Origin: Calliopum simillimum
Lineage: Eukaryota; Arthropoda; Insecta; Diptera; Lauxaniidae
Direction of reading: 5' to 3'
Assembly (NCBI GenBank): GCA_951812925.1
Contig: OX638369.1
Coordinates: 64,556,228-64,620,227 of the forward strand
Length of the DNA stretch: 64,000 nt
The notes beneath the pieces are model-generated. The model did no database searches. It saw only the letters and a list, made by a program, of their open reading frames with translations, and was not told where the DNA came from. The position numbers were made by a program, and so were the translations under genes. Positions 33,051-45,500 of this stretch are shown in pieces (the stretch's first letter is position 1; each line of letters opens with the position of its first letter).

Positions 33051-35093
33051 TTTGCAGTAGTACGAATGCGTAACTAGCTAGTTTCTTTGTAAAGTGTCAT
33101 AGAGTTTGTAAAACGTGAACGGTTACACACTTTTCTCACTTTTTTTGCAGCATGGTTAATTGGTTTATTTTATAGTAATGGGTAGTACCTCAACAACTTT
33201 TTCTTACTCAAGTTTAGACTAAAAAATCCCACAATAAATTGTTTTTAAGGTGTTGTTGGAAATAAATTTTCTCAGACGGTAAAAAACTCTAATTGTTTGC
33301 AATTTAATAATTTTCTTAAATTATTTATATGCTCATTCCAATTCAAAAAAGATACATATATTGTTACGCCAAGTTATCTGAAGTCATCTATCATAAAAAC
33401 CATAAGTTTGATTTTACTACTAACCATAAGTTTGTGGTCTACGAGTACCCAAGTTAATGAACATCATTGTTTATGTCCTCTATTAAATTTAAAGGGTTTG
33501 TGGAATCACAGGCAATTCCTAGGTCATCGGCAAATACTTTTACTTTTCAAACCCGTAAGAATGATACATATATGCACAATTTATACGTGGTTTACAATTT
33601 CTTCTATTTGCTTTTGAACACAATGGGGCTTATCGCGAAACAAGATTCCCGGGGAATTTTCTTAAACTGAAACAGAGAATGCAAGGTAGTCTGAGAAAAT
33701 TCCCCGGGTATATTTATTCACGATAACCCCCAATATTGCCTCTCCTGTTTATTTAACTGCAGAGAAAATATTTCGTCGAAATTTTGGCCAACACTTATCT
33801 TGATTTTCTTTATAGGAAAGTTTAAAATCATATAAAATCTGTAAAAATAATATTATGTGCTATCAAATTTAAATAAATAAAATTTAAATAAGAATAAAAT
33901 TTTACCTGATCGCGTTAGTAGCAAAACGAAAATTTATCAAAGTGAATTAATTTTCCTCTAAATTGTTAAATTTTTTTTGGGTATATCTTTAACTTGTTCT
34001 GGTAAAACCAATGATTATGATTCTTCAATCTAATTTATCATATTTGGTAACACTCATCCAATATATTCCGCTGTGTGACTTCCATGTCGTGTACACTAAA
34101 TTTTCTGCATATTTTTTCTTAAGACTGAAAGTTTAATAAAACAAAATGATAAAGTAAACTTAAGCTTACGTTTTTTTGCAAGTATTTCACTATCGCTGAC
34201 AGTTTGGTGGGGAGCCAAAATTTAATTGTTTTTAACTTAAAAACCTTTATGCAAAGGTTAAATACAAAATACATTTTACTTCCGAATCGCTGTTCTTGTT
34301 GGGAACGGAGATGTTCTGCTTAATACGCAAACATGCTGCTAAACATGCTAATGTGATAATTGACACGTTTATGCGCTGCTAAACACTCCGAGGTAGTTAG
34401 CCACTGATGGTGCCGATAACAATATTGATGGTGATGGCGATGATCGGTGGATGTAGCGTACTGGCTGCAAGCAGGTGACGATGGTCAAATACATTAAAAA
34501 TTTACGATGGAAGGCAAAAAAATACACTCTTTCCCTTTCTTTTATAACTTATAACACACTTTTTGATACCACTTGGCTTGAAGACTATTTTTAAAGACTG
34601 GACTTAAGACTTTGTTTTTAAAATAAATGAAAACACACATTAACAAATACACAACACATCAAAATCAAACACGTCTAAATCTTTCAACCAATACTATTCA
34701 AGTGAAGTCGTTTCATTATGACGAAATACAAAAATACCCTCATTACACAAAGAGAGCGTACGACAAATAAGAGCGTTTTACGCATCCACTCCAATACTTT
34801 TTATTTTACTTATAATAAGTAAGTAAATTATTTTTTCTAAAACTGGGTTACTTTTAAGTTATTTGTTTTAAACAATTTTCACTCCGAACGACGTTTTGTC
34901 AAAATTAAAATGGTTTATGTTGACTATATGAAAATTATACTAATTTTCTGAAATTAAGTCTTTACTTTTGTCAAAAGTTTTTTCTAATTTTATACAATTT
35001 TGGTATAAAATGTATAGTTTATAACAATTTTGGTTTAGTAATTACGCAATTTTGATATGAAGATTGTCAGTTATAAGAAATTGTATAAATTAT
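33051..35093. other. Intronic non-coding stretch
   Basis: At 33619-33735 an inverted repeat pairs ATTCCCGGGGAATTTTCTT with AGAAAATTCCCCGGGTAT and continues outward to GGGGCTTATCGCG / CACGATAACCCCC. A GC-richer patch at 34300-34500 has a repeat-like look but was not assigned. No exon is supported. Confidence 0.4.
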
Positions 35094-37192
35094 ATGGGTG
35101 ATTCTTAGATAACTGTGCTTTTTCGAGTTGTAAAATTGGCAGATATTTTTTTTGGATTTTTGCAAGTTTCTTCATGCTATCTTATGTAAACACACTCTTA
35201 AAACTCACCTTTTAAGTAGATCAACAACATGTGTGAATTTACGGCTTTGAGGTCGAAATTAAGAAATTTTGCTGCCACGTTTGTGACCAAATTGCCACGT
35301 TTGTGACATTTTAGCCACAGTATGGAAAAATTATGGTTTTGAAGCGTTTTGATGAGAGATATATTGCATATAATGACAAATTTACACTTCAAGACTAATT
35401 TTGCAACAGTGTCATGTCTCCGGTGGTCCATTTTTTTTATACCCTACGGCCCTAAAGATCAACTATGATTCCCTGTCCTCTGTTTTAATAGCCGTTTATG
35501 ATGGATTAGGATCTCCTAATTACGAATCTGATCTTGATTTTTTTCTATTACATCAGTATCCTTAGTTATCCTTGCTCAAAAGTGAAAAAATCACAGTTTT
35601 GACATCTACTTAACAAAAACAGCAATAAGTAAAATTAATTTTTGTCAATGGATTCAGACAGCCGAATTTATTATCAACAAGACAAAATTTACCGTTTTTC
35701 AATTGGATTCCCAGTTTCCGAGTTATAAGCCTTTAAAAAAAGGATACCTCTCAATAACACACAAAGGACCGAAAAATTAACAAAAATGGTAAGTTTTATT
35801 ATTTTTACCAGAAATATATTTTATCACGAAAATTTTAAGCCCTTGCAGACTAAAATCGGATGAAAAAATAAGGCTCTATTGTAGATTTAGTGAATGAACA
35901 GATGAAATTTTGATTCTGTGAATTTGCAAAGTAGTAGTTTAGTAGGCTTAGTCACTAAATCTAGAATAGAGCTGTCATTTTTCATGCGATTATGGTCTGC
36001 AAAGTCACGAAATTTTTGTAATTAAATATGTTATTGATAAAAATAATAAAACTTGATTTTTTGTAACTTTTCGGTCTCGAAAAATACTTTGTGTGTTATC
36101 GAAAGATATCCTTACTTTAAACGCGTATTACTCAGAAGCTGGGAATCCAATTGAAAAACGGTAAATTATGTCTTGTTGATAATAAATTTGGCTGTCTGAA
36201 TCCATTGACAAAAATTAATTTTACTTGTTGTTGTTTTTGTTCTATAGCTTTAAGTAGATGTCAAAACAGCGATTTTTTCACTTTTGAGCAAGGATAACTC
36301 AGGATTCTGATGGTGTAGAAAAATTTTTGTATTAAAAACATAATTAATAGCCTTCAACTAAACATCTGTATACTCAAACTTTATATGAAATATGTTTTTT
36401 TGCAGACTGATAAAAAGTGCCACGTTTGTGACATTTTTGATGCGCCACGTTTGTGACATTTTTGCAGTTTATCGCTCATTGTAAAGCACACTTTTGAGTT
36501 CAAGATTTTTCCGAAAGAATTTGGGGTCATGTCTGCAAATCCTACAAAAAAATTGTTTCATGCATAAAATAAAATGTCCTACCTGGGAGTGCCGAGTGCC
36601 ACGTTTGTGACCATAATTTTTAGAAAAAACGGTTTTTGTTTGTAAAATGCCCTATAAAACGCAAACAGATTTATTTTTGGACGCGTTCGGACATGATGAC
36701 GTTTGGGTGATGGGAAGTGATCAGAATTAATGCATGTGTATTGCAATCTATTGACTGAAACAGTAGTACCATGCAGTAGTAGCATAATGCTTTTAAGAAA
36801 TTTTTTTTTTCCAAAACTAGGGGACAGTTTTCAATTCGAAATTGTGCCCTCTAAAAATTGTTTAAAACTGCAGATGAGCTCAGAATATTATAGCCTTAAG
36901 TATTTACTTAATATGTGTAGTAACTTTTTTTCTGTTCCATTTCCGTTTTTTGGTCGTTTTTCATCGTTTTGTGTATAAAAAGTAGGGGTTGGACATGCCA
37001 CGTTTGTGACATTTGGGGTATATTTGCAAACTTTCACAAAAGACCAATAATTATTTGGTGGTAAAATTGATCCGCTCTATTAGAAAAACATAGTTTCTAA
37101 CTTATAGCGTAATTTTTTGTGAAAAAAAAGCCTACTGTATAGGTGAAATCTCCAGAGGACACAAAAAGTACAGTTATCTGAGAATCACCCAT
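35094..37192. mobile_element. 2.1-kb TIR element with GCCACGTTTGTGACATTT words
   Basis: Left end ATGGGTGATTCTTAGATAAC and right end GTTATCTGAGAATCACCCAT form a TIR of about 29 bp, with AT-rich flanks consistent with TA-type duplication. The word GCCACGTTTGTGAC occurs six times, at 35274, 35294, 36419, 36444, 36598 and 36997, all in the same orientation. A foldback (35540-36325) lies inside. No transposase is recognised, so the element is non-autonomous. Confidence 0.75.
35540..36325. repeat. Foldback nested in the 2.1-kb TIR element
   Basis: Left arm TTATCCTTGCTCAAAAGTG (35566) mirrors CACTTTTGAGCAAGGATAA (36279-36297). GTCAATGGATTCAGACAGCC mirrors GGCTGTCTGAATCCATTGAC. Arms are about 300 bp around a non-palindromic centre near 35930. 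It probably inserted into, or forms the core of, the surrounding element. Confidence 0.75.
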
Positions 37193-37238
37193 ATATAAAA
37201 AAAAAATGGAATACATAAGTTTATAAAAACAAAAAGTA

Positions 37239-38070
37239 GGGTAAGGAAGGGAAATATGGACCACTCAAACTCAAAATACTTAAAACAAAACAATTTTATT
37301 CATTAAAGGAAACAATTCACCTTTGTTCTGATTTACTTTTAGATATCTCATCAAAATAAAGAAACAAAATTAATAAACTAAAAATACATAAAATGAAGAG
37401 GAAAAAAAAGTGTAGTGTGATATGGACCATATAGTCCATATTGCCCCATATATTTATTTGGTACAGAAGTTGCATATAAAAATGTCACTTCCATATTCAG
37501 CGTATTCTTTATGATTCCAAGAACGCCAGATTACACATTCGCCACGGCAATCTTCTGGGTAAAGGGTATTACAGCATATGCATTTTTCATATTCTTTTCC
37601 TTTGAGGTTTACGAATTCCAAATCATCACCATGAGACTCGTCATGAAAAGATGATAAATACATTTGTTTTTGAGACTTTTGTCTTTGTTGGTCCATATTA
37701 CCCGCAGCACATGTTGGTGAAATAAATTATTTTTTTTTTCAAAAACTCTTCTGGTTAATTACCTAATTTGTGCTAACAAATTATAAATGATATTCACTGA
37801 CTTTATATAATTAATCATTTATTTAAAAACATGATGTCTTTAAAGTGAATTAATGAAATCTACTCACTAGAAAAAATAATCACTAAAATCGTTTTACAAA
37901 AAACAACTTCACAGAAAAATGTGACTTCACCGAACGATAAAATCGCACTGACATAAGCTTTAGGTATTGGCGTAAAGTTTGAACATAAATAACGGTAAGT
38001 CATTTGTATGTAATCGGAAATAACCGTGTGGTCCATATTACCCGCGTAGTCCATATTACCTCGCTTACCC
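37239..38070. mobile_element. TIR transposon with TGGTCCATATTACCC words
   Basis: Ends are GGGTAAGGAAGGGAAATATG and, inverted, GGGTAAGCGAGGTAATATGG, flanked by TA at 37237-37238 and 38071-38072. The word GGTCCATATTACCC or its complement occurs about six times, near 37252, 37421, 37432, 37690, 38030 and 38048. A C-terminal zinc-finger relic lies on the minus strand. Terminal bases and layout match 12335-13880 and 15306-16141, suggesting one pogo-like group with diverged words. Confidence 0.8.
37454..37696 (-). pseudogene. C-terminal Cys-rich relic of a pogo/jerky-like transposase (tentative)
   Basis: The minus-strand frame ends KCICCNTLYPEDCRGECVIW then RSWNHKEYAEYG and FICNFCTK. A CxxC...C...WxH...C-like...CxxC pattern recalls the PHD-like zinc finger at the end of many pogo-type transposases, with at least one Cys replaced (CVIW). 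The DDE core is not in the element. It supports assigning the surrounding TIR element to that superfamily. Confidence 0.45.
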
Positions 38071-38090
38071 TATAAATAAGTTTATACTTG

Positions 38091-38335
38091 AGGAGTGATT
38101 TTTCAAAAGAACTTATAACCAAAACGAGGCAAAAGTAATGTAATTGCCAGATACTTTATTATAAATAAATAAAATTGGGTTCTGTTTTCACGAAAAGTTT
38201 GCTTGATGGCGTAGAATTAATAATATTTAGTTAGAAAAATCATAATTATCCGATAACCGATTATTATTAAAATAATGTGTATGATATTACTTTTGCCTCG
38301 TTTTGGTTATAAGCCCTTTTGAAAAAATACTCCTC
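38091..38335. repeat. 245-bp foldback MITE
   Basis: About 50 bp at the left (GAGGAGTGATTTTTC, then CTTATAACCAAAACGAGGCA) recur inverted at the right (TGCCTCGTTTTGGTTATAAG). The middle includes AAAATTGGGTTCTGTTTTCA, a phrase also present in both arms of the foldback at 61641-63069, showing shared ancestry. Confidence 0.8.
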
Positions 38336-38567
38336 ACTTTATCCCTAAACTTTTTGCTGTGTACAGATGCTCGCAATACAACCGATGAACGCATCACCAA
38401 CACCAAATGCAATTAGTTTTGATGCAAACAAAGCTAAGCAAATTGTTGTGCTTCAGATAATTTACAAGGCGGAATTTATTGGGCCGGTAATAATAAGTGT
38501 TGGTGATTTCACCTTTTTTCGGCAACTGGCTAGATGTTAGCAACCTTACAGGATAATAGAAATACAA

Positions 38568-38801
38568 TCAATCTATGTACATACGATAGAAGAAAATATT
38601 GCGAAAAGGCCGAACCAGTGTTGAACACTTTCGGAACACATGGACTGATATGTCATCAGACCCAGAGGCTTTATTAATGTTTAGATTTGCAAGAACCCTT
38701 TTCATTGCCTTTGCTTGTTCGAAAGCAAATGGGCGTTGAAGATTTACTCTCGAGAAAGAGCAATAGCTTACTGCTATCAGGAAGAGTTGCGTTTTTAGCA
38801 C
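38568..38801 (-). pseudogene. Non-LTR reverse transcriptase fragment
   Basis: The minus-strand frame includes NLNINKASGSDDISVHVFRK, matching the conserved N-terminal RT block (K.xGPDGI followed by lxxC) of jockey/CR1/I-type elements. Only about 40 residues are recognisable and the flanks are not retroelement-like. Confidence 0.5.
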
Positions 38802-40585
38802 AAATGCTCGGCAAGAGATTCACTTTATCAACAAGGTTGGGGTTATGTTAATATGTTGGCATATTAATTTTGCTGCGATAGCAGTCAGCCGTGGCACAGA
38901 CAATATATTTTGGTATGCCATTCGTTTAACAGCTGCATCTCGCACAGTTCAACGTCTATATAAATTGAACGGGTTTGTTCTACGAAGTAGGCGCAAACGA
39001 TATGTCTTTCGATTCAGAAACCATGAGCGGGTAGATGGTAAGAAACTGTTTGGAGCTCAGATTTAAAAAAAATTCATCCACTCAAAGTCAAAATGGGCAT
39101 TGAAAAGCACAGTTGGACAACCTGGGGTTATATTTCCTCACTCACAGCAACTTAACTTGTGAAAATTCTTCTATGAACGCATATTGTGCTTAGCAAGTGT
39201 TTTGTGTTAAACAAGTTTGGTTGGAGAACGGAGTGTAGCACCTCCCATGCAATAAAAACACAATACCTCAGCTCTTATTAATTTGATAAATAAATTTAAC
39301 AAAATATCTGAATAACCGAAAAGTAGGACAATACAAACCATTGGATATATAAAACAAAAGAAGTAATTTCGAAAAAACTTCGTTCAATTCAAGTTCGCGG
39401 GTGGAGTAAAAACTAATTCCAAATTTATACACGTACATATGCATGACTTTAGATAAAGTTGTGAATTTAAAATATCGATATTTTAAAGTAACTTTATAAA
39501 TACTATTCCAATAGCGATTGTTATAGCCGTAACTTATTATTATTCTTATAATGAAATGTTTAAACATTTGCATTTATTTATAACAAATGCGATTAATAAA
39601 GTTAAACTAAAACCAAAGAAAGAAAGAAAAAAAAAATTCAGAAGCATCAACTTAACCAACATTGTGTGCTCCGTGCATAATAAGCAGCCTTCCTACTGTC
39701 GACGACCAACTATTTACAATTTAACCATTACAGTGGCGCAGTCTTTTTGGGGCGCTGCCATTCTCATGAGTTGCCTATCTCGATATCGATATTCTCTGAA
39801 TTTGTAGAAGTGGGCATGGATGCGTTACTCAATGCTTTATTTTCAGTAGACCAAATTCCACCTCTGACGATTGCTTCCTTTGTTTTGGAACTCTTGTTGC
39901 GCCCCGTTGAACTCAAACTGCACCGGCCATGATCTTTGTTAGTGGTTATGATAACTGCAAAACAGTGAAAATGAAGTGCGGAAAACTAAGTCGTTGTTAT
40001 GCGTACCCATTGTTAGTTTGTAGTGCGGTTCGCTGTCCGCTAACCGCGTCGTACCGGCGAAAAGTTGTTGGGCTTTGCATTTTAATTGCGCTTCAGGTGC
40101 GGGTAATGAAACTTTTGTGGGTGAATTATTAAATGTTCGCAGATAACTGCGGTTGTTTTTCCATAAAAATTCTTTTCAAATTAAAAGCTTAAAATCGCCG
40201 TTATAATGAATAGTACGGAAAAAAACTTAACTCCACAATAGAGGTATTAAATCGGATTTGTCAGTATATGTAGATATCTACTTGCTGTGCGATATCTCGC
40301 TTAGATAGAAATAATAAATTATTTCGAATAAAACTTATATGTTAAGTCTTTAGTGAAGTTTTAATTCTGCGTATCTACAAAGCAATTGCTGATAGTCTTA
40401 GACGCTTAAATTTGGAAAAATTAAGAATTTAATTGACACAGTTTAAGTCGATTGAACACTTTAAACATACATTAAATACATATTACACCTATCGCAAAAA
40501 TTAAAAATAGAAAATACCTTACTCCCAGGAGCTAAAAAGTTTCCTATTGGTGTAAGTATCAAGTATAAAAATGTTGGTCTTGATC
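38802..40585. other. Non-coding or unassigned stretch
   Basis: Short open frames at 38845-39066 and 39747-40132 have no recognised motif. GTGTAGCACCTCCCATGCAA near 39233 is a scrap of the dispersed repeat family. No gene is claimed. Confidence 0.35.
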
Positions 40586-41617
40586 GGAAAATATTTGACA
40601 GTGCCCACAGGCCGTTGAAGGTCGAAAAAACGCTATTTATATGAAAATATGTGGCGTTAATCGAAATAATTAGCCCTATCTTTGAAACTATTCGACACAG
40701 GTGTATGAAATTTGGTACGTATATGAAAAATACTAAGGTAAATAGCATCCACTAAAAAACGGGCGATGCCACGCCCCCTCCACCCAAAACGTCGTATCTC
40801 TGGAAATATTGGACTCAGGGGAATGAGATTCGGTACATATGTAATTAGCACTGGGCAAAAAATTTTCAATATAAAATGGGTGGGACCACGCCTCCTTCTA
40901 AAAAAACAAATCTGTCAGTTCTCTGAAACTATTTTACACGTGTGAATAAGATTTGTTTTCAGGTAAAGTGAATAGAACAGGATATATCACTGTAATAATG
41001 TTAAACCAATTTAAGGTACTTATATGGTATAGAAGCAGTATTTTTTCCTTTACATATTATTTTCGTCTCTTGGCTATATATACCAAGCAAAAAAAATTTG
41101 ATCCCGGTCGGAACATATTTGACCGTTCCGCCAGGCCGTTGAAGGTCGGTAAAACGCTATTTATGTGAAAATAAGGAAACAATCAATCCTATCTTCGAAA
41201 CTATTTGACATAAGAGAATGAGATTTGGTACATATATGAACAATACTTGAATAAATACTAGTTAACAAAAAATGGGCGACGCCACGCCCCTTCCACCCGA
41301 AATTCGTCGTATCTCTGGAAATATTGGACACAAGTAAATGAGATTTGGGACATTTCTAATTGGCACTTGGAAAAAAATTTCAACAAAAACTGAGCGGTGC
41401 CACGCCCCCTTATTCAAAAAAAAAACCAAATTTGTCATATCTCTGAAACTATTTGACATAAGTGAATAACATTTCATTTCAGATAAAGTGATGCGAACAG
41501 GGTTCAAATATTATCCTGTGTCAAATAGGTTCAGAGATATGACAAATTTGTTTTTTTTTAGAATAAGGGGGCGTGGCCCCACCCATTGTTTATTGAAAAA
41601 TTTTTTCCCAGAGCCAA
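40586..41617. repeat. About 515-bp tandem duplication followed by an inverted copy
   Basis: GGCCGTTGAAGGTCG then AAAACGCTATTTAT occurs at about 40610 and 41130, with the following 400 bp (two GCCACGCCCC words, TCGTATCTCTGGAAATATTG) repeated in order. Then 41515-41605 is the complement of about 41380-41470 (GATATGACAAATTTG paired with CAAATTTGTCATATC). The block ends where the RTE element begins. It is non-coding. Confidence 0.7.
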
Positions 41618-43700
41618 TTAAATATGTGTCTAAAGAACGACGAGATCCGCAGGTCTTTCGATTGTGATGGAATCATTGAAACATCATGGAGTACCGCTAA
41701 GGCTGCGTTCTTAAACTCCAGGGAAAAAATACTTGGGTTCCGATCCTCGAATAAGGAACACTGGATGAACGAGGAATCGTGGTATCTTGTTGAAAAAAGA
41801 AGAGCGCGAAAAAATTGAGAGATGACGCTAAAACTAGAGCGCAAAAGAACGACGCCGAAAAGGTCTTTTACTCTCTCAATAAAGAAGTCAGGCGTTCGTG
41901 CAGAAAAGACAAAAGAAGAATGTATAACGACCTCGCGAGCGAAGCCAAAAGCGCCTACCATCGATGAAATAGTGAAAGCTATCCAAAGCATGAAAAACAA
42001 CAAAGCCGCCGGTATAGATCAAATAACAGCTAAACTGCTAAAAACATGCCCCATTACATCATCTAAGATTCTTTATCCTCTGATTTTCTGAATCTGTAGC
42101 GAAGAACGTTTGCCAGAAGATTGACTACATAGCATGCTAGTCAAATTGCCGAAAAAAGGTGACCTAAGCGAGTGCCAAAATTATAGAGGTATAACTTTGC
42201 TCTCAGTACCACCAAAAGTACTGACAAAAGTGCTTCTAAACAGGTTAAGCGGCATCCGACGGCAACAAGCAGGATTCCAGCCAAACCCTTAGAATAATTG
42301 TCGAACAATAATGAGAGTGGTGTGCTGCGCTTCAACTTGTCTTCGAAGACTACAGCACTGCCTTTGACAGTGTCTCCCGTGAAAACATTTGGGTTTCACT
42401 AGAGCGAAGAGGTATTGCCGCAAAGGCCATAAATTTAGTACGTGCACAATATGAAGGCTTTAAATGCAGTGTGGATTGTTGTCACCGATATTCACCACTA
42501 ATTCAGGCGTACTGCAGGGGTGTTTACTATCACCATCTCTCTTCCTTATCGTTCTTGACGATATCCTAGATAAAGCTCTTAATAAGGCCAAAAGGGGTAT
42601 CCAATGGAACTTCACCGAACATCTAGAAGATCTCGACTACGCTGACGACATTTGCGTTCTATCGTCCAAACACTCCGATATGAAAGCAAAATTGAAGACC
42701 TTGTCTTAGAATCGCAGAAGGCCGGCCTAAAAACACAGGCCCATAAAAAAAAGTACCATGCGCGAAAGATCAGACCACCTGAACTTTATGTTTTAGGGGT
42801 CGCTGAATCCGAATATGGTGCCAGAATAGCGAAGTTGGTTCGCGTTTTTTCAGAAATCAGAAATAATGCTGAAAAAAATCTTTAATTTTCAGCGTAATTG
42901 CTGATTTCTGAAAAAACGCGAACCAACTTCGCTATTCTGGTACCATATTCGGATTCAGCGACCCCGAAAACATAAAGTTCAGGTGGTCTGATCTTTCGCG
43001 CATGGTACTTTTTTTTTTTGTGGGCCTGTGAAATCAACGCATCCAAGACTAAAAGCATTAAGCTGAACGCAAACAGGAATGACATCACGTTTAGAGCTGG
43101 TGACATCGAAAATGTCGACAGCTTCATGTATTTAGGCAGCATTATCTCCATGAATGGTGGAGCGAAAGAGGATATCAACTCAAGAAAAGCAAAAGTAAAA
43201 GTAGCGTGTACTCAACTGAACAAAATATGGTCTTCTTCCGTTATAGCCACCAAAACGAAAGTGCGCGTTTTTGATTCGAATGTGAAATCGGTTTTGTTAT
43301 ATGGGTGCGAAACGTGGCTTGTTACAGAACAACAAATGCTTAAGTCATATACTAAAGGTTTTATGGCCTCGCACTATATCAAATTCCGAGCTACATCAAA
43401 ACTGCAATCAGAGGGCTATAGCGAACGAGGTCAAGCTGCGCAAATGACGATGGAGTGGTCACACTTTCCGGAAACCACAAAGCGAAGTTCGTCGCCAGGC
43501 TCTTGAGTAGAATCCACAAGGCAGTAGAAGACGTGGTAGACCCAAAACCAACTGGAAAAGGTCGCTGGAAAAGGAAATACAAGAATTGAGAAAATCTTGG
43601 CAAGAGATCAAAGTCATCGCAAGGGATCGCAACAAATGGAGTCGTTTCATATTGGCCCTATGCTCCTCCTAGGAGTTAAAGGAGAATACATACATATTTC
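41618..43700 (+). pseudogene. RTE-clade-like retrotransposon, RT region, broken
   Basis: Successive frames read SWSTAKAAFLNSREKILGF, SMKNNKAAGIDQITAKLLK (RT block 1), PKKGDLSECQNYRGITLL, FDSVSRENIW, GCLLSPSLFLIVLDDIL, EDLDYADDICVL (catalytic YADD), then KVKVACTQLNKIWSS, SVLLYGCETW and WKRSLEKEIQELRKSWQEIK. Block order and sequence fit RTE-type endonuclease-RT proteins. There are several frameshifts and stops, the endonuclease is missing, and a MITE is inserted after the YADD block. The 3' tail ends near a CTCCTAGGAGTTAAAGGAG hairpin and CATACATA repeats. Confidence 0.75.
42734..43030. mobile_element. 297-bp palindromic MITE inserted in the RTE reverse transcriptase
   Basis: Runs from CACAGGCCCA to TGGGCCTGTG and is almost a perfect palindrome (GAACTTTATGTTTTAGGGGT mirrors the CCCCGAAAACATAAAGTTC side). 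It separates codons that otherwise join as GLK/INASKTK, with AAA at both borders fitting a 3-bp target duplication. Its arms contain the foldback-family phrase GAATCCGAATATGGT. Confidence 0.85.
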
Positions 43701-45500
43701 CCCCTTTGCTCTGATTCGAAACAAGTCTATGCTAAAGGGCTATTATATTGTAGTATGCTTGTTAGTTCTTCTCGATGACGGCAAATGGTCTGATTATGAA
43801 TCTGTGGTAGGTTTTGTAACGTAACGCAAGCCAGCCGTCTAAAATTTTTGTCATCTATGTCACCATGTCGCCTGATACATTTATTTTGGTAGCAAAAAAT
43901 AAAATAGACTTAAATTGTTAACAATTAACTGTGCTATTAAATGAAAGTATAAACAGTAATTTATTTTAATAAATTTGTGGCAAAAAAAAGTGGTTTCATA
44001 TGAACAATTTGGAAAAATTGCTTTACAATCAAAGCTTTGCTACTGCAACTTGGTTTACTTTGATCATATCGTGATCATTTGTATTATTGTTAGATGCGCT
44101 ATTAGTTCATCTCTAAAATCGTTGAAAATTTGATTCGTATTGGATTTCGCGTTCTCCAAATATTTTCATATACGTACATGTACGTACATGATGTTTTGGA
44201 TTATTTCGGAAATACTTACTAAACCCCAAGGATAAAAAAAATAATTGTGATTTTGTGCTTAGCGATAGATATGTCTGTTGTTTCTCCTACGGGCCATAAG
44301 TGCAGTATCATCAGCAAATGTTTGTACGTTTTGGCTTGTATAAATCAAAACTACATACATATAACTAGTTTCATTTTGAATAAAAGGCGATAATGTGCCT
44401 CACTCTTGATCTTTCGCCACTTCTACAAAGAGTCCGCGTAATCTACTCAGCATCGGTCATCAATGTTTTAAGCTTAAAATGCTCGAAATATTTTATACAA
44501 AAGTCATAATTAAATCAATTACATAATTTAATTGTCATTACTGTGCATATATCAAATCTTCAGTACCATGCATGACTATATTTACCAAATACTTTTCAAT
44601 TAAACGTTCATGCTTAATTTAACTTAAAATTAAATTTTTAAACTGTTCACTGAACTTTTTGTATTCAAGTCCGTTGAATTGAATAAATGAAAATATGTTT
44701 TTTGTATAGTACTCCAATAGATGTCGGCAATTATCTATGGATGCCATAAAAAATATATACATATTGTATATATTTTTTTTGTACCACGTGCACGTTGTTT
44801 GTGTGTGTAAGTGATGTTCGCTATTTATTTATTAACTATTTCAACAATTCAATTATGGTTACGCAACATTTTTTTTTCTGTTTTTTTTTTCTTTTTCAAT
44901 GCATCTACTTTTTTCACAATTCAATTTTCAATCTGACAATAATTTATATTTCAATTCAGCTGTCAAAAGCTACCGTTATTATTATCGTGTTTTATTGATG
45001 TAGTGTTTCGTATTTATGATAAACACATTTGCGCTCATACTTACGTAAGACTGTTGCAAAAAAAACATTCACTATGGCGAAATATGTGTTTTTTTTTGGA
45101 ACTCATTGAAATCAAATATATTTAATACACTAGTACACAATAATTATTCATTTATGGTATATGTATGTATGTACGAATCTAACATAGGTCGTTCAAGAGT
45201 TTTAATACATAACTCAGAGTAAAAATATAATAGACTAAGAGCCAGCGTCTGCTCACCGACGTAGGAGATATTTGTAGAAGCTGTAAAAATCCTGACGTCG
45301 AAGATGTACAAGCACTTAGTTCGGAACTTACTTTTTCGACTCTCTCGAAGATATAGCTCAAAAGAGTCCCAAATCTGTTTTGGAGTTTATAAATATTTTT
45401 AAATGGTTTATATGCATAGGTTGACAACGAAGTTATGTATCGGGTATACAATGGGCCCAGTTTCGGCCTTAGTTATGATGGCAACGGCCACCTTCCGCGC
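43701..45500. other. Non-coding stretch
   Basis: Nothing coding or repetitive is recognised with confidence. The AT-rich tracts near 44870-44900 and a CACGTG-containing patch near 44785 are unassigned. Confidence 0.35.

Noticed and set aside
34300..34620. LTR or leader of a gypsy-type element
   Set aside because: The GC-richer sequence looks repeat-derived, but no LTR ends, primer-binding site or coding part could be found.
38845..39066. Transposase-like frame (TAASRTVQRLYK)
   Set aside because: The short HTH resemblance is not supported by any other family motif nearby.
41590..42003. 137-residue minus-strand frame
   Set aside because: It is antisense to the RTE endonuclease-RT relic, whose plus-strand motifs are recognised.
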